64,000 nt of DNA from Xanthomonas bonasiae (GCF_017163705.1 NZ_JAFIWB010000010.1:1-64000), one strand, 5' to 3'; positions 47,656 to 58,052 are shown, counted from the stretch's first letter. Numbers and translations are program-made. Notes: generated from the sequence alone by a model not told the origin.

Positions 47656-50600
47656 TCGGCGTCCTCCTGCGCGCCGCGCCACTGCCGCCAGCTTTCGGCC
47701 AGCCGTGCCGGATCGAGCGCGCTGTCGGCGCTGCCGCGTTCCAGCAGGGAGTACAGCGTGTGGCTGGTGGCGGCGAACTCGGCGAAGCGCTGCGCATCGG
47801 CGAACGGGTCGCGCCCGCGATGCACCAGGCGCAATTCCGGCGTGGCCGCTTCGCTCCAGCCGAAGCTGGCCTGCCATTGCGCGGCGGCGTCCTTGATCGC
47901 CTTGTCGAGGTCGTCGTTGCGCGCGGTCTGGTAGTACTTCCAGCTGCTGTAAGGCGCGAACGCCAGCGGCGCCTGCAGGCCCTGCCGATACAGCCGCAGC
48001 AGGTCGGCCAGTGCCGCCTGCGCCTGTGCTGGCGGCAGCGGTTCAGCCGCGGTCGCGTCCATCGGATGCGGACCGAGGCCGTCGTCGTCTTCGAAGAAAC
48101 GCACGAACGGCGCGCGCTCGCCGGCGGCGCGCAGCAGCAGCCATTCCAGGCCGTGGCGGATCGCGGCGCGGCCGCCGATCGCACCGACCTGCACCCGGCC
48201 CACGCCGTTCGCATACCAGCCGGGCAGGCGACCATGCAGATCGACGCCGTCGAGGTGCAGCTGCAGCCGCTGCGATTGCGCCGGCGCGTCGCCACGCCAC
48301 TGCGCGAACGCTTCCGCGTACGGGCGCAGCTGGCGCAGGCGTTCGTCGAGCAGGCGCCGGCCCAGCGGCCCGGACGGCAGCAGCGCGCGCGCGCGCAGGC
48401 GGGCGTACAGCGCATCGGTGGCGCCGCTCAGCACCGCCTCCAGCACCTGTTGCTGCAAGTCGTGTTGCTCCAGCCCGCTGCCCGGCGCCAGCAACGGTTC
48501 CAGATCGCTGTCCTCGCCGGCCGGGTCGGGCAGGCGCATGCCCAGGCGATGGCGCAGGAACTGCCCAGCCGGATCGGCGAACAGGCGGCGCAGGTCGTCG
48601 ATCGAAACGCTGGTCGGCGCGGCCATGTCATCCGCGGGCAATGCCGCGGCGACCCAAGGCAGCAGCGCCTGGCGCTGTCCGGCCAGGCTGTCCACCGCCG
48701 GTCGCCACTGCCGGCGATAGCTGAAGCGGCGCGGATCGGCGCCGTCCTCGCCGAGCGCGCCGAACGCGGCGGCGGCGAACGGCTGCAGCGGGTGGCGCAC
48801 CACGAGGGTTTCGCTGGCCTTCGGGTCGGCGTGGTACTGCGCGGCGCTGGCCAGCAGTTCGCTGACCAGCACCGACGGCTCGCGCACGCTGCCGTCGCGC
48901 GCATCGGCGCCGAGATAGCTGAGGTAGAACACGTCCTGCGCCGAGGCGAACAGTTGCAGGAACAGGAAGCGGTCGTCTTCGCGAGTGGAGCGGTCGCCGT
49001 GGCGGCGGCGCTCGCTGCCCAGCTCGGCGGTGAGGCGGTTGAGCCCGGCGGCCGGGTCGCGGCGCGGGAAGTCGCCATCGTTCATGCCGAGCAGGCAGAT
49101 GACGCGGAACGGCAGCAGCCGCATCGGCACCATGCGGCCGAAGCTGATGCCGCCGGTGAGCAGCGGCGCGCGCGTGTCCGATTCGCCCAGCACCGCGGCG
49201 AAATGCGCGCGCACCACCTCGGCCGGCACCTTGCCGGCGTATTCGGCGCGCGCGGCGTCGCGGGCGAACTGGTCGATCACGCTGCGCAGCCGGTCCAGCG
49301 CGCGTTGCGCGCGCGGCGCCGACGGCGCCTGCGGGATCAACGCATCGAGCAGGCCGAGCAGGCATTCGCGCCAGTCGGCCGGGGCCATCGGCTCGGCCAG
49401 CATGGCCTGGTGGCGGTCCAGCACGCGCAGCAGCCGCAGCAGCGTATCCAGCGCCACCAGCGCGCTGCCTTCCAACTGCGGCCATGGCGCGACGCCGGCG
49501 ATATCGTCCTCGGCGCCGCTGGCGTGGCCGAGCAGCAGCCGGTCCAGCGCGAAGCGCCAGGTGTAGGCGTCGTCGGCGGGCGCCTGGTGGTGGAACCGGT
49601 GCGCCGCATCCAGGCCCCAGCGCACGCCGGCGGCGTGCAGCCAGCCGCGCAGGCGCTCCAGCCCGGTCTCGTCCAGCCCGGCGGCCTCGGCGATCGGCGC
49701 GCTGGCCAGCAGGTCGAGGATCTCGTGCAGGCCGAAGCGCGACAACGGCAGGCCGAGCAGGCTCAGGAACACTTCGGCCAGCGGCTCGCTGGCCAGCGGG
49801 CTGGCGTCGGCCAGCGCATACGGCAGCGCGTCGTCGCGGCCGTGGCCGCCGAACACCGCGTCCAGGTACGGCACGTAGGGATCGATGTCCGGCGACAGCA
49901 CCGCGATCTCGCGCGGCTGCAGCGGCGGGTCGAAGCGCGGGTCGTCGAGCAGCGCGCGCAGCTGGTCGTGCAGCACCTGCAGTTCGCGCAGGCGGGTATG
50001 GCAGGCGTGGATCTGCAGGCTGGGATCGGCCAGGTCCACCCGCGGCAACGGTGGCGACACGGCGGGCGCGCGGCGGTGGAACAGGTCGCTCTGCATGCGC
50101 CGCAACAGGCTGTCGCCGAGGCCGCCGTCGGCGAGTGGGCGCTGGCCGGAGGCCAGCGGATCGGCGTAGACCGCGATCTCGGCCAGCGGATGCACCACTT
50201 CGTAGTCGCCGACCAGCGCCATGAAATCGCGCCCGGCCGCGCCCCAGGCCTGCAGCAGCGGGTTTTCCTGCACCTGCGCGGCGAACAGGTCGACGGCGCC
50301 GTCCTCGCGGCGGCGCTGCCACAGCGTCTGCAGATCGCCCCAGTAGCCCTGGGTCGGCGTGGGCAGGTAGAAGTGCAGCGTGCCCACCCGCGCCTGGGTG
50401 GCGAGCACGCGCAGCACGTCGGGCGAGATGTTGAGGATGGCGAAGGCGAACAGCCGTTTCGGCAGGCCCTGCGGCAACGGGCCGTCGGGTCGCGCGTAGC
50501 GGTCCAGGTACTGGCCGATGCGGCGCGCGCGGTACTGGCGGCCGCTGGCGATCCTGCGCCACAAGCGCGCCTGTGGGTCGTCGGCGTCGGCGCCGCCTTC

Positions 50601-51065
50601 CCAGCGCAGCAGCCAGTCGCGGCGCCAGGCCTGGTATTTCTCGAACACGTTGCCCAGTTCGCCGGCCAGCGCCCAGGGCTTGAGCACGTCGCCGTCGACC
50701 AGGTAGCCGGCCAGCGGTGCCAGTGCCGCGTCGCTGCCGAGATCGGCCTGCAACGCCGCGTACAGCCGCCACTGCGTGGTGGCCATGTCCAGATCGTCGG
50801 CGGCCGCGCCGAGGTTGGCGTCCAGCGCGCGCGCGACGAATTCGCCGGGGGTGAGGAATTCCAGATTGGCGGCGACGCCGTGCGCGGCGGCCAGCGTGGA
50901 CTGCAGCCAGCGCCGCATCGCCACCTGCGGGATCAGCACTACCTCCGGCGCCAGCAGGTGCTGCTCCGGCACCGGCCGGCGCAGTTCCTCGGCGAGCAGG
51001 GCGGCCAGGGTATCCAGCGCGTTGGACGGGTACAGGCGGAAATCGGGCGCGGAAGGGGCGTGCAT
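47652..51065 (-). CDS. recC: Exodeoxyribonuclease V subunit gamma
   Basis: RecC, the Chi-reading subunit of RecBCD, 1137 residues with an inactivated helicase fold and a C-terminal nuclease-like domain. Recognisable blocks are LAPEVVLIPQVAMRRWLQ (near 42), FAFAILNISPDVLRVLA (near 200), EIAVLSPDIDPYVPYLDAVF (near 390) and LPFRVICLLGMNDGDFPRRD (near 660). The ATG at 51065 places these at normal distance from the N-terminus. It heads the recC-recB-mini-mini-recD chain, and every junction overlaps by four bases. The 140-bp repeat array lies 60 bases upstream of its start, where the promoter should be. Confidence 0.93.
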   Translation of the reverse strand: MHAPSAPDFRLYPSNALDTLAALLAEELRRPVPEQHLLAPEVVLIPQVAMRRWLQSTLAAAHGVAANLEFLTPGEFVARALDANLGAAADDLDMATTQWRLYAALQADLGSDAALAPLAGYLVDGDVLKPWALAGELGNVFEKYQAWRRDWLLRWEGGADADDPQARLWRRIASGRQYRARRIGQYLDRYARPDGPLPQGLPKRLFAFAILNISPDVLRVLATQARVGTLHFYLPTPTQGYWGDLQTLWQRRREDGAVDLFAAQVQENPLLQAWGAAGRDFMALVGDYEVVHPLAEIAVYADPLASGQRPLADGGLGDSLLRRMQSDLFHRRAPAVSPPLPRVDLADPSLQIHACHTRLRELQVLHDQLRALLDDPRFDPPLQPREIAVLSPDIDPYVPYLDAVFGGHGRDDALPYALADASPLASEPLAEVFLSLLGLPLSRFGLHEILDLLASAPIAEAAGLDETGLERLRGWLHAAGVRWGLDAAHRFHHQAPADDAYTWRFALDRLLLGHASGAEDDIAGVAPWPQLEGSALVALDTLLRLLRVLDRHQAMLAEPMAPADWRECLLGLLDALIPQAPSAPRAQRALDRLRSVIDQFARDAARAEYAGKVPAEVVRAHFAAVLGESDTRAPLLTGGISFGRMVPMRLLPFRVICLLGMNDGDFPRRDPAAGLNRLTAELGSERRRHGDRSTREDDRFLFLQLFASAQDVFYLSYLGADARDGSVREPSVLVSELLASAAQYHADPKASETLVVRHPLQPFAAAAFGALGEDGADPRRFSYRRQWRPAVDSLAGQRQALLPWVAAALPADDMAAPTSVSIDDLRRLFADPAGQFLRHRLGMRLPDPAGEDSDLEPLLAPGSGLEQHDLQQQVLEAVLSGATDALYARLRARALLPSGPLGRRLLDERLRQLRPYAEAFAQWRGDAPAQSQRLQLHLDGVDLHGRLPGWYANGVGRVQVGAIGGRAAIRHGLEWLLLRAAGERAPFVRFFEDDDGLGPHPMDATAAEPLPPAQAQAALADLLRLYRQGLQAPLAFAPYSSWKYYQTARNDDLDKAIKDAAAQWQASFGWSEAATPELRLVHRGRDPFADAQRFAEFAATSHTLYSLLERGSADSALDPARLAESWRQWRGAQEDAE

Positions 51066-51124
51066 GCGTGCGGCATTGTGCCGGATGCGCGGGTGCGGCG
51101 TCGTTGCGGGATGGTGGTGGCCTA

Positions 51125-51548
51125 GGGTTGTTCCTTCTCCCATCGGGAGAAGGTGACGCGCAGCGCCAGATGAGGGTACGAGCGCAGCCTCGTGTACCCA
51201 AACTCCGCGAGACGCTTCGCACCGGACCCTCACCCCAACCCCTCTCCCGGGGGGAGAGGGGCTAGTCGGCTGTTCCCTTCTCCCCTCGGGAGAAGGTGCC
51301 CCGAAGGGGCGGATGAGGGTACGGGCGCAGCCTCATGTACCCGAACTCCGCGAGACGCTTCGCGCCGGACCCTCACCCCAACCCCTCTCCCGGTGGGAGA
51401 GGGGCTAGAGCCGTTCCCTTCTCCCATCGGGAGAAGGTGCCCCGCAGGGGCGGATGAGGGTCCGGGCGCAGCCTCGTGCACCCAAACTCCGCGAGACGCT
51501 TCGCGCCGGACCCTCACCCCAACCCCTCTCCCGGTGGAGAGGGGCTAT
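51125..51548. repeat. ~140-bp tandem repeat, 3 copies (reverse orientation)
   Basis: Three units ending in GAGGGGCTAG (copies end at about 51265, 51408 and 51548; periods about 143 and 140). Each carries CCTTCTCCC-GGGAGAAGG, ACCCAAACTCCGCGAGACGC and CCCTCTCCC-GGGAGAGGG. They are the reverse complement of the 22181-22555 family. They separate the autotransporter stop from recC and would be transcribed as strong stems. Confidence 0.93.
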
Positions 51549-51551
51549 AGG

Positions 51552-54500
51552 TCAGTACTTCTTCTCGACGTTGAACATCCAGGTCTGGTCGTTGCCGCTG
51601 TCGCCGTCGGTGACGCCGCGGTATTCGACACGGGTGGACAGGCCCTGCTCGGTGGTGAACACCGCGCCCAGCCCCAGCATCAGCCGGTTGCGATCGAACA
51701 CGCTCAGCCCGGTGCGGTACAGCAGGCCAGCGTCGACGATGTCGGCATAGCTCAGCGTGGCGTCGCCGCGGCCCTGGAAGTCGCGCTGGTATTCCACGCG
51801 CAGCTGCGGGGTGAACTGACCCCAGCTCGTCTCGCGACGCCACTCCAGGCGCAGGCCGAGGTTGCCGGTGGTGGTGGACACGTCCATGTCCGCGTAGTGC
51901 AGCGCGTACGGCGCCATCGCCGCTTCGCTGTACGCGTCCAGCGTGGCGCGGGCCATGTCCACGCGGGCATACGGCGTGATCTGCCAATCGCCATGCTGCA
52001 GGTCGGCGCCGGTGGACACCGAGCCGATCCACTGGCTGCCGTCGCGGCGGCCTTCGGCCAGTTCGCCGTTGCCGGTCACGTAGCGGCGCAGGTCGTAGGA
52101 CAGCAGCTGGTAGCCGACCAACGTGTCGAAGAAGAAATGCCGGCCCGGGTGGAAGCTGGCATACAGCGCCAGCGTGTACGCGGTGGCCTTGCTGCGGCTG
52201 CCGTTGTTGCCGACATCGCTGTCGTCGCGGCCCCAGCCCACGCCCGCACCCAGCGCCAGCGCATCCGACGCGCGGTAGTCGGCGCCCATGCTCAGGCCGT
52301 CAGTCTGGAAGTCCACGCCGGCACGCTGGCTCTGCTTGTCCAGGCTGCCGGAGCGGATCGCACCGCCCACCCACAGGCCGAGTTCGCCGTTGACCGCGGT
52401 CTTGCCGGTCGACGGCGCCGCCGCCGCATCGCCGGTGTCGGTATCCGCATCCCAGGTCGGCTGGCTGCACGGCTGTGCGCCCATACCACGCTCGGCTTCG
52501 CGGCAATGCGACCGCGAGGTGGACTGGAAGCTCAGGTTGTTGTCGAAGCCGCGATCGCCGCGATGGGTCGCCTCCAGCCGGCGCTGGAAGTTGTCGATCT
52601 GCGCCTTGGCGAAGCGCCGGGTCGATTCGGCCTGCGCATCGATCAGGCCACGCACTTCCGCATCCAGGCTCGGATCCGGACGCGGCGCGACGACGAACAC
52701 GATGGCCGCTTCGGCCGACGTCGCATACGCGTTGGACAGGGTGAAGCGCACCGTGGCCTGGCCGGAGAACGCCGGGTTCGGGGTGAAGGTCATCACGAAA
52801 CTGGGGCCATCGGCCGCCGCCGCGGTCGGAACGCCCGCCGCCGCCGCACCGCCGCTGCGGGTGATGGTCGCGCTACCGGCATTGGCCGGCATGATCGCCA
52901 CCAGCGCGGCGGCCACGAATGGCCCGCCGGTCGCGTTGCGGGTCAGGTCGACCGTTTGCGCTTCGCCGGGTACCGCCTGCGCCGTCGCCGAGACCGCAAC
53001 CGGGCGCGCATTGACGGTGATGGTGACCGTGGCCGGCGCCGACGTGCCGCCGGCACCGGTGGCGGTATAGCTCAGGGTGTCGGCGCCGACATAGCCGGCC
53101 GCCGGCGTGTAGACCAACTGCACGCCACTGACCACCGCGGTGCCGTGGGTCGGCGCGGTGGTCACCGCGATCGTGTCGATGCTGCCGGTGTCGTTGCCGG
53201 TCACCGCCAGCGTCAGCGCGGTATCGACCAGCGTGCCGCCAGTGTCGTTCACCGCCACCGGTGCCGGCACCGCCGCAGCGATCGCCAGGGTGTAGGCCTG
53301 CGCGGCGCCGAAGCCATGCGCGTCGGTCGCGCTGACGGTGAAGGCGGCGTTGCCGGCGGCGGTCGGCGTGCCCGCGAGCACGCCGGCGGCGGTCAGGGTG
53401 AGGCCGGCCGGCAGCGTGCCGGCGCTGACTCTGTAGCTGTACGGCGCAGTGCCGCCACTGGCGCTCAGGGTCTGGCTGTAGCCGGTGCCCACCGTGCCAG
53501 CGGCCAGCGTCGGCGGCGCGATGACCAGCGTCGGCGCGGCGACGCTCAAGGTGTAGGCGTAGCTCACCTGTGCGGCCACGCCGGCCGTGCTGTCGGTCGC
53601 GGTCACGGTGAAGGCGAAGCTGCCGGCCACGGTCGGAGTGCCGGACAGCGCGCCGCCCGTGGTCAGGGTCAGCCCGGCCGGCAGCGCGCCGGCGCTGATC
53701 GTGTAGCTGTACGGCGCGGTGCCCCCGCTCGCGCTCAGGGTCTGACTGTACGCGGTGCCGGCGATGCCGGCGGGCAAGGTCGGCGGGGTGATGGTCAGCG
53801 TCGGCGAAGCGATGCTCAATGTGTAGCTGCGGCTCGCCTGCGCGGCCACGCCGGCCGTGCTGTCGGTCGCGGTCACGGTGAAGGCGAAGCTGCCGGCCAC
53901 GGTCGGGGTGCCGGACAGCGCGCCGCCCGCGGTCAGGGTCAGCCCGGTCGGCAGCGCGCCGGCGCTGATCGCGTAGCTGTACGGCGTGGTGCCGCCGCTC
54001 GCGCTCAGGGTCTGGCTATACGCGGTGCCGATGGCGCCGGCCGGCAGCGTCGGCGGCGCGATGGTCAGCGTCGGCGAGGCGATCGACAGCGTATAGGCCT
54101 GCGCGGCGCCGAAGCCGTGCGCGTCGGTGACGCTGATGGTGAAGGCGAAGTTGCCGGCCACGGTCGGGGTGCCGGACAGCACGCCGCCCGTGGTCAGGGT
54201 CAGGCCCGTCGGCGCTACACCGGCGCTGATCACGTAGCCGTACGGCGCGGTGCCGCCGCTGGTGCTCAGGGTCTGGCTGTAGGCCGTGCCGATGGCGCCG
54301 GCCGGCAAGGTCGGCGGCGCGATGGCCAGCGTCGGCGACACGATGCTCAGGCTGTAGCTCTGGCTCGCCTGCCCGGCGGTGCCGGTAGTGCTGTCGGTCG
54401 CGGTCAGGCTGAAGTTGAAATTGCCGGCCACCGTCGGCGTACCGCTGAGCGCACCGGTCGCGCTGTTGACGGTGACGCCGGCCGGCAACGCGCCGGCGCT

Positions 54501-56582
54501 GAGCGTGTAGGTGTACGGCGCGATGCCGCCGGTCGCCGGGTTGATCGCGGCCGTATACGCCTGGCCGGCGGTGCCGCCGGCCAGGGTGGTGGCCGGCAGG
54601 GTGATCGTCGGGCTGGCCACGGTCAGCGTGTAGGCGCGGCTGCCGCTGGTGGGGCTGCCGCCGCTGTCGGTGGCGGTCGCGGTGAAGTTGAAGCTGCCGC
54701 TGGACGTCGGGGTGCCGGACAGCACGCCGCCCGGGCTCAACTGCACTCCGACCGGCAACGTACCGGCGCTGACGGCGAAGCTGTACGGCGCAGTGCCGCC
54801 GCTGGCGCTCAGGGTCTGGCTGTAGGCACTGCCTGCGGTCGCCGCCGGCAGCGATGCCGGACTGACCGTCACCACCGCATCGTCGTTGAGGATGGTACCG
54901 GTGCCGGTGGCGCGGGCGATGCTCGCGTTGCTGGCGCCGGACAGGCCGACGCTGAAGGTTTCGTTGGGTTCGACCGCGGTGTCGCCGTTGACGGTGATGG
55001 CCACGCCCTGCGCGGTGACGCCCGGCGCGAAGGTCAGCGTCCCGGAGCGCGCGACGTAGTCGCTGCCGGCGGTGGCGGTGCCGTCGGCGGTGGCGTAGTT
55101 GACCGACACGGTCTGGCCGCTGGCCGCACTCAGGCTCACCGTGAAGGTGGCCGTGGTGGTGCCGCTGTTGCCTTCGTTGACGCTGACGTCGTCGATCGAC
55201 AACGCCGGCTGCGCATCGTCGTTGACGATGGTGCCCTGGCCCTGCGCATCGGCGACGGTGGCGCCGGTGACGTTGCTGACGTTGACGAAGAAGGTCTCGT
55301 TGGGTTCGTTGAGCGTGTCGCCGTTGACCAGCACGGTGAAGGTCGCGCTGCTGCTGCCGGCGGGGATGGTCTGCCCGGTCAGGCTGGCGGCGACGTAGTC
55401 CACGCCCGCGGTGGCGGTGCCGTCGGCGGTGGCGATGTCGAAGCTGACGCCGCCGGTGCCAGCCGGCTGGTCGAGCGAGACGGTGAAGGTGGCATTGGTG
55501 GTGCCGGCATTGCCCTCGTTCACCGACACGTTGTTGATGTTCAGCACAGGCTGATCGTCGTTGGTGATGGTGCCAGTGGCACTGGACGGCGAACCGACCG
55601 TGTAACCGGTTCCGGCATTGAGGCTGATCACTACCGTCTCGTCGGGTTCGACGGTGGTGTCGAGGGTGGGATTGATGGTGATGGTGCCGCTGGTCTGGCC
55701 GGCGGCGATCACCAGCGGCGAACTCACGGCCGCGTAGTCGGTACCCGAGGTGGCGGTGCCGCCGACGCTGAAGGCGACCGACACCGCGCTCTGCGCGGCC
55801 TGGTCGAGGCTGACGGTGTAGGTGAGATTGGTGGCGCCGTCCTCGGATACGCTGGAGGGGGACACCGTGATCGACGCGGTGGGCAGGTCGTCGTTGAGGA
55901 TGGTCGCGGTCGCGCTGGACGGATTGCCGATGCCATAGCCGCTGCCGCTGGCCACACTGAACACGACCGTCTCGTCGGCCTCCACCGTGGTGTCGGCGAC
56001 CGGGGTGACATTGAAGCTGACCGAAGCGGTATTGGCGGGGACCACGACGCTGGTCACCGCACCCGTGTAGTCGGTGCCGCTGGTGGCGGTGCCGCTGCGG
56101 GTGAGGTTCACCGTGGTCGCCGAGCTGCTGGTCTGGCTCAGGGTCACCGTGTAGGTGAAGACGGTGCCGCTGTCTTCGTTGGCGCTGGACGGCGAAACCG
56201 CGATGCTGGCGCTGATCGCAGGATTGATGGTGATGTTGAAGACGACCTGGTTGTTGTCCTCGTCCAGCAGGTAGAACGAGTCCGAGGTCGCACCGTCGCC
56301 ATTGTTGGTATAGGTCACCGTTTGCGTGCCCGGACCAGACTGTCCGCTGAGGACGTAGCTGCCATGCGCAGGCGGCACGCCGTCATCGGTCATACCGGTA
56401 TTGGAAGGACCGTCGCAGTCGCTGACATCGAAGGTCACCGAGCTACCGGAGTTGATGGTGGCGCTTTTCGGGCTTGTGCAATAGGCCGCCAGCGCGACGT
56501 GAGATGTCGCCAGCAGCAACAACCCCAGCATCCAACGCAACAGCGGGCGCACGCCGCCCAACGCGGTGCAATTCGTAGACAT
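51552..56582 (-). CDS. Autotransporter with Calx-beta and putative-Ig repeats
   Basis: 1676-residue type V-secreted surface protein. A signal peptide (1-32) is followed by a Cys-containing N-terminal domain (about 33-115), four to five Calx-beta calcium-binding domains (about 115-565), and six putative-Ig (He_PIG) repeats of about 88 residues (about 571-1100, each with PPTLPAG, YSQTLSASGGTAPYSY and GLTLTxGGxLSGTPT). A cadherin-like/Big_9 domain (about 1105-1190), a linker, and an outer-membrane beta-barrel (about 1400-1676) ending in the aromatic-terminal KKY follow. ATG at 56582 with GGGGGAA upstream. Expected to be an adhesin or surface scaffold. The repeat region makes length changes by recombination likely. 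Confidence 0.9.
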   Translation of the reverse strand: MSTNCTALGGVRPLLRWMLGLLLLATSHVALAAYCTSPKSATINSGSSVTFDVSDCDGPSNTGMTDDGVPPAHGSYVLSGQSGPGTQTVTYTNNGDGATSDSFYLLDEDNNQVVFNITINPAISASIAVSPSSANEDSGTVFTYTVTLSQTSSSATTVNLTRSGTATSGTDYTGAVTSVVVPANTASVSFNVTPVADTTVEADETVVFSVASGSGYGIGNPSSATATILNDDLPTASITVSPSSVSEDGATNLTYTVSLDQAAQSAVSVAFSVGGTATSGTDYAAVSSPLVIAAGQTSGTITINPTLDTTVEPDETVVISLNAGTGYTVGSPSSATGTITNDDQPVLNINNVSVNEGNAGTTNATFTVSLDQPAGTGGVSFDIATADGTATAGVDYVAASLTGQTIPAGSSSATFTVLVNGDTLNEPNETFFVNVSNVTGATVADAQGQGTIVNDDAQPALSIDDVSVNEGNSGTTTATFTVSLSAASGQTVSVNYATADGTATAGSDYVARSGTLTFAPGVTAQGVAITVNGDTAVEPNETFSVGLSGASNASIARATGTGTILNDDAVVTVSPASLPAATAGSAYSQTLSASGGTAPYSFAVSAGTLPVGVQLSPGGVLSGTPTSSGSFNFTATATDSGGSPTSGSRAYTLTVASPTITLPATTLAGGTAGQAYTAAINPATGGIAPYTYTLSAGALPAGVTVNSATGALSGTPTVAGNFNFSLTATDSTTGTAGQASQSYSLSIVSPTLAIAPPTLPAGAIGTAYSQTLSTSGGTAPYGYVISAGVAPTGLTLTTGGVLSGTPTVAGNFAFTISVTDAHGFGAAQAYTLSIASPTLTIAPPTLPAGAIGTAYSQTLSASGGTTPYSYAISAGALPTGLTLTAGGALSGTPTVAGSFAFTVTATDSTAGVAAQASRSYTLSIASPTLTITPPTLPAGIAGTAYSQTLSASGGTAPYSYTISAGALPAGLTLTTGGALSGTPTVAGSFAFTVTATDSTAGVAAQVSYAYTLSVAAPTLVIAPPTLAAGTVGTGYSQTLSASGGTAPYSYRVSAGTLPAGLTLTAAGVLAGTPTAAGNAAFTVSATDAHGFGAAQAYTLAIAAAVPAPVAVNDTGGTLVDTALTLAVTGNDTGSIDTIAVTTAPTHGTAVVSGVQLVYTPAAGYVGADTLSYTATGAGGTSAPATVTITVNARPVAVSATAQAVPGEAQTVDLTRNATGGPFVAAALVAIMPANAGSATITRSGGAAAAGVPTAAAADGPSFVMTFTPNPAFSGQATVRFTLSNAYATSAEAAIVFVVAPRPDPSLDAEVRGLIDAQAESTRRFAKAQIDNFQRRLEATHRGDRGFDNNLSFQSTSRSHCREAERGMGAQPCSQPTWDADTDTGDAAAAPSTGKTAVNGELGLWVGGAIRSGSLDKQSQRAGVDFQTDGLSMGADYRASDALALGAGVGWGRDDSDVGNNGSRSKATAYTLALYASFHPGRHFFFDTLVGYQLLSYDLRRYVTGNGELAEGRRDGSQWIGSVSTGADLQHGDWQITPYARVDMARATLDAYSEAAMAPYALHYADMDVSTTTGNLGLRLEWRRETSWGQFTPQLRVEYQRDFQGRGDATLSYADIVDAGLLYRTGLSVFDRNRLMLGLGAVFTTEQGLSTRVEYRGVTDGDSGNDQTWMFNVEKKY
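53290..54880 (-). repeat. Six in-frame tandem repeats in the autotransporter
   Basis: Units of about 258-273 bases encode the putative-Ig domains. Copies three to five are almost identical over long stretches (for example the blocks near 53620, 53890 and 54160), which points to recent amplification or gene conversion. The first two copies are more diverged. Confidence 0.88.
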
Positions 56583-56846
56583 ATTTCGATTCCCCCAAAA
56601 CGCGCCACCCCATGGGCGCTGGCAGCCATCCTGGTGCCTCGGACGACGCGGAATATCGATCCAGCAAGGATCGGCACGCGCGTTGCGCGGCTATTGAAAC
56701 AACAAGTGATCCGCCACGTAAAGCAACAAATGCGTCATGTCTGTCTGGTTCAGCGAAATCGTCGCTTGCATGTCGCCAGCGTCGTGCTTAAGTATTCTCG
56801 CGTCAGACACGAGGTCTGGCGTTACCAACTCCGGGGGGAGATCCGC

Positions 56847-57392
56847 ATGAGCGAGTTCTTCATCGGTCAGATCATGCTGACCGGTTTCGCGTTTGCGCCG
56901 AAGTATTTTGCGCAGTGCAACGGGCAATTGCTGCCGATCAATCAAAACCAGGCCCTGTTCAGTCTGCTCAGCACGCGCTTCGGCGGCGACGGCAAGACCA
57001 ATTTCGCATTGCCGGACATGCGCGGGCGCACACCGATGGGCTACGGGCCCTCGGCCGATCCGAGTTGGCAGCCGCCTGCAATGCCGATGGGCCAGGCCGC
57101 CGGTGCGGAGACGGTAACGCTGGTGGTCGACAACCTTCCCGCGCATACCCATCTGATGGATTGCAGCAGCGCCAATGGCGACAACCGCACGCCGACCGGC
57201 CGCCTGTTCGCGAACAACAGCATGAATACCGGGACCCCGCATGCGTTGTATGCCGCGCCCGGCGCAATGGTGCCGCTGTCGCAGTCCACGGTCGCCAACA
57301 GCGGCGGCAGCCAGGCGCATCCGAACCTGCAGCCGTACACCACGATCAATTTCTGCATCGCGCTGTCCGGCATCTTCCCTTCGCGCAGCTAG
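56847..57392 (+). CDS. Phage tail-collar-like protein 1
   Basis: 181-residue protein with a tail-collar domain (FIGQIMLTGFAFAPKYFAQC, LLPINQNQALFSLLSTRFGG, NFALPDMRGRTPMGYG) and the conserved C-terminal FCIALSGIFP. Relatives are called phage tail collar or microcystin-dependent (MdpB) proteins and occur in bacterial clusters without phage genes. GGGGGGAG stands six bases before the ATG at 56847. It opens a cluster of three paralogues, divergent from the autotransporter across a 264-base AT-containing spacer with both promoters. Function unproven; a secreted or phage-tail-like fibre is likely. Confidence 0.85.
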   Translation: MSEFFIGQIMLTGFAFAPKYFAQCNGQLLPINQNQALFSLLSTRFGGDGKTNFALPDMRGRTPMGYGPSADPSWQPPAMPMGQAAGAETVTLVVDNLPAHTHLMDCSSANGDNRTPTGRLFANNSMNTGTPHALYAAPGAMVPLSQSTVANSGGSQAHPNLQPYTTINFCIALSGIFPSRS

Positions 57393-57464
57393 GCGCATCC
57401 GCATCCGGGCGCGCGCAGCGCACGCAGCCTTGCGCAGGGCGCCTCATCGACCAGGAAGAATTTC

Positions 57465-57992
57465 ATGGGCACTCCCTTCATCGGCGAAATCCGCATGTTC
57501 GGCTTCGGCCGCACTCCCCAGGGCTGGCAGGCATGCGACGGCTCGCTGCTGCAGATCTCCGAATACGAACCGTTGTACGTCCTGCTCGGCACCGTTTACG
57601 GCGGCAACGGCACCAGCACGTTCGGCGTGCCTGATCTGCGCGGCCGCGTGCCGATCCACCAGGGTCAGGGACCGGGCCTGAGCAACTACGTACTCGCCCA
57701 GCGCGCCGGCACCGAGACGGTGACGTTGACCGACCTGCAGATGCCGGCGCACACGCACACCGCCCAGGCCACCACCGCGGCAGCGACCGCCACCGCGCCA
57801 GCCGGTCTGCTGCCGGGCACGGTCAACGGCAGCCTGTTCTACGCAAGCGACACCACCGGCTCCACCACGCTGGCAATGTCCGGGCAGAGCACCTCGTTCA
57901 CCGGCGGCAACCAGCCGCACGACAACATCATGCCGACGCTGACGGTGCAGTACTGCATCGCCACCACCGGCATCTTCCCGCAACAGGCCTGA
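57465..57992 (+). CDS. Phage tail-collar-like protein 2
   Basis: 175-residue paralogue with IGEIRMFGFGRTPQGWQACD, LLGTVYGGNGTSTFGVPDLR and the C-terminal YCIATTGIFP. AGGAAG lies about eight bases before the ATG at 57465. It follows the first collar gene after 72 bases in the same operon. The three paralogues differ mainly in the variable middle (here Thr/Ala-rich, 95-120), as expected if they form a hetero-oligomeric fibre. Confidence 0.86.
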   Translation: MGTPFIGEIRMFGFGRTPQGWQACDGSLLQISEYEPLYVLLGTVYGGNGTSTFGVPDLRGRVPIHQGQGPGLSNYVLAQRAGTETVTLTDLQMPAHTHTAQATTAAATATAPAGLLPGTVNGSLFYASDTTGSTTLAMSGQSTSFTGGNQPHDNIMPTLTVQYCIATTGIFPQQA

Positions 57993-58052
57993 CCCCATGC
58001 GCCGCGCCGACATGGCTGCGGCACGCATCCGCTCCATCGGAGGAATCCGCTC

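Noticed and set aside
47760-51125. A 1121-codon plus-strand open frame opposite recC
   Set aside because: Gln/Arg/Ala-rich shadow frame running into the repeat array; recC on the other strand explains the openness.
51192-57392. A 2066-codon plus-strand open frame
   Set aside because: It is antisense to the autotransporter and has the Arg/Ala/Gly-rich composition typical of a shadow frame; only its last 181 codons (collar protein 1) are real.
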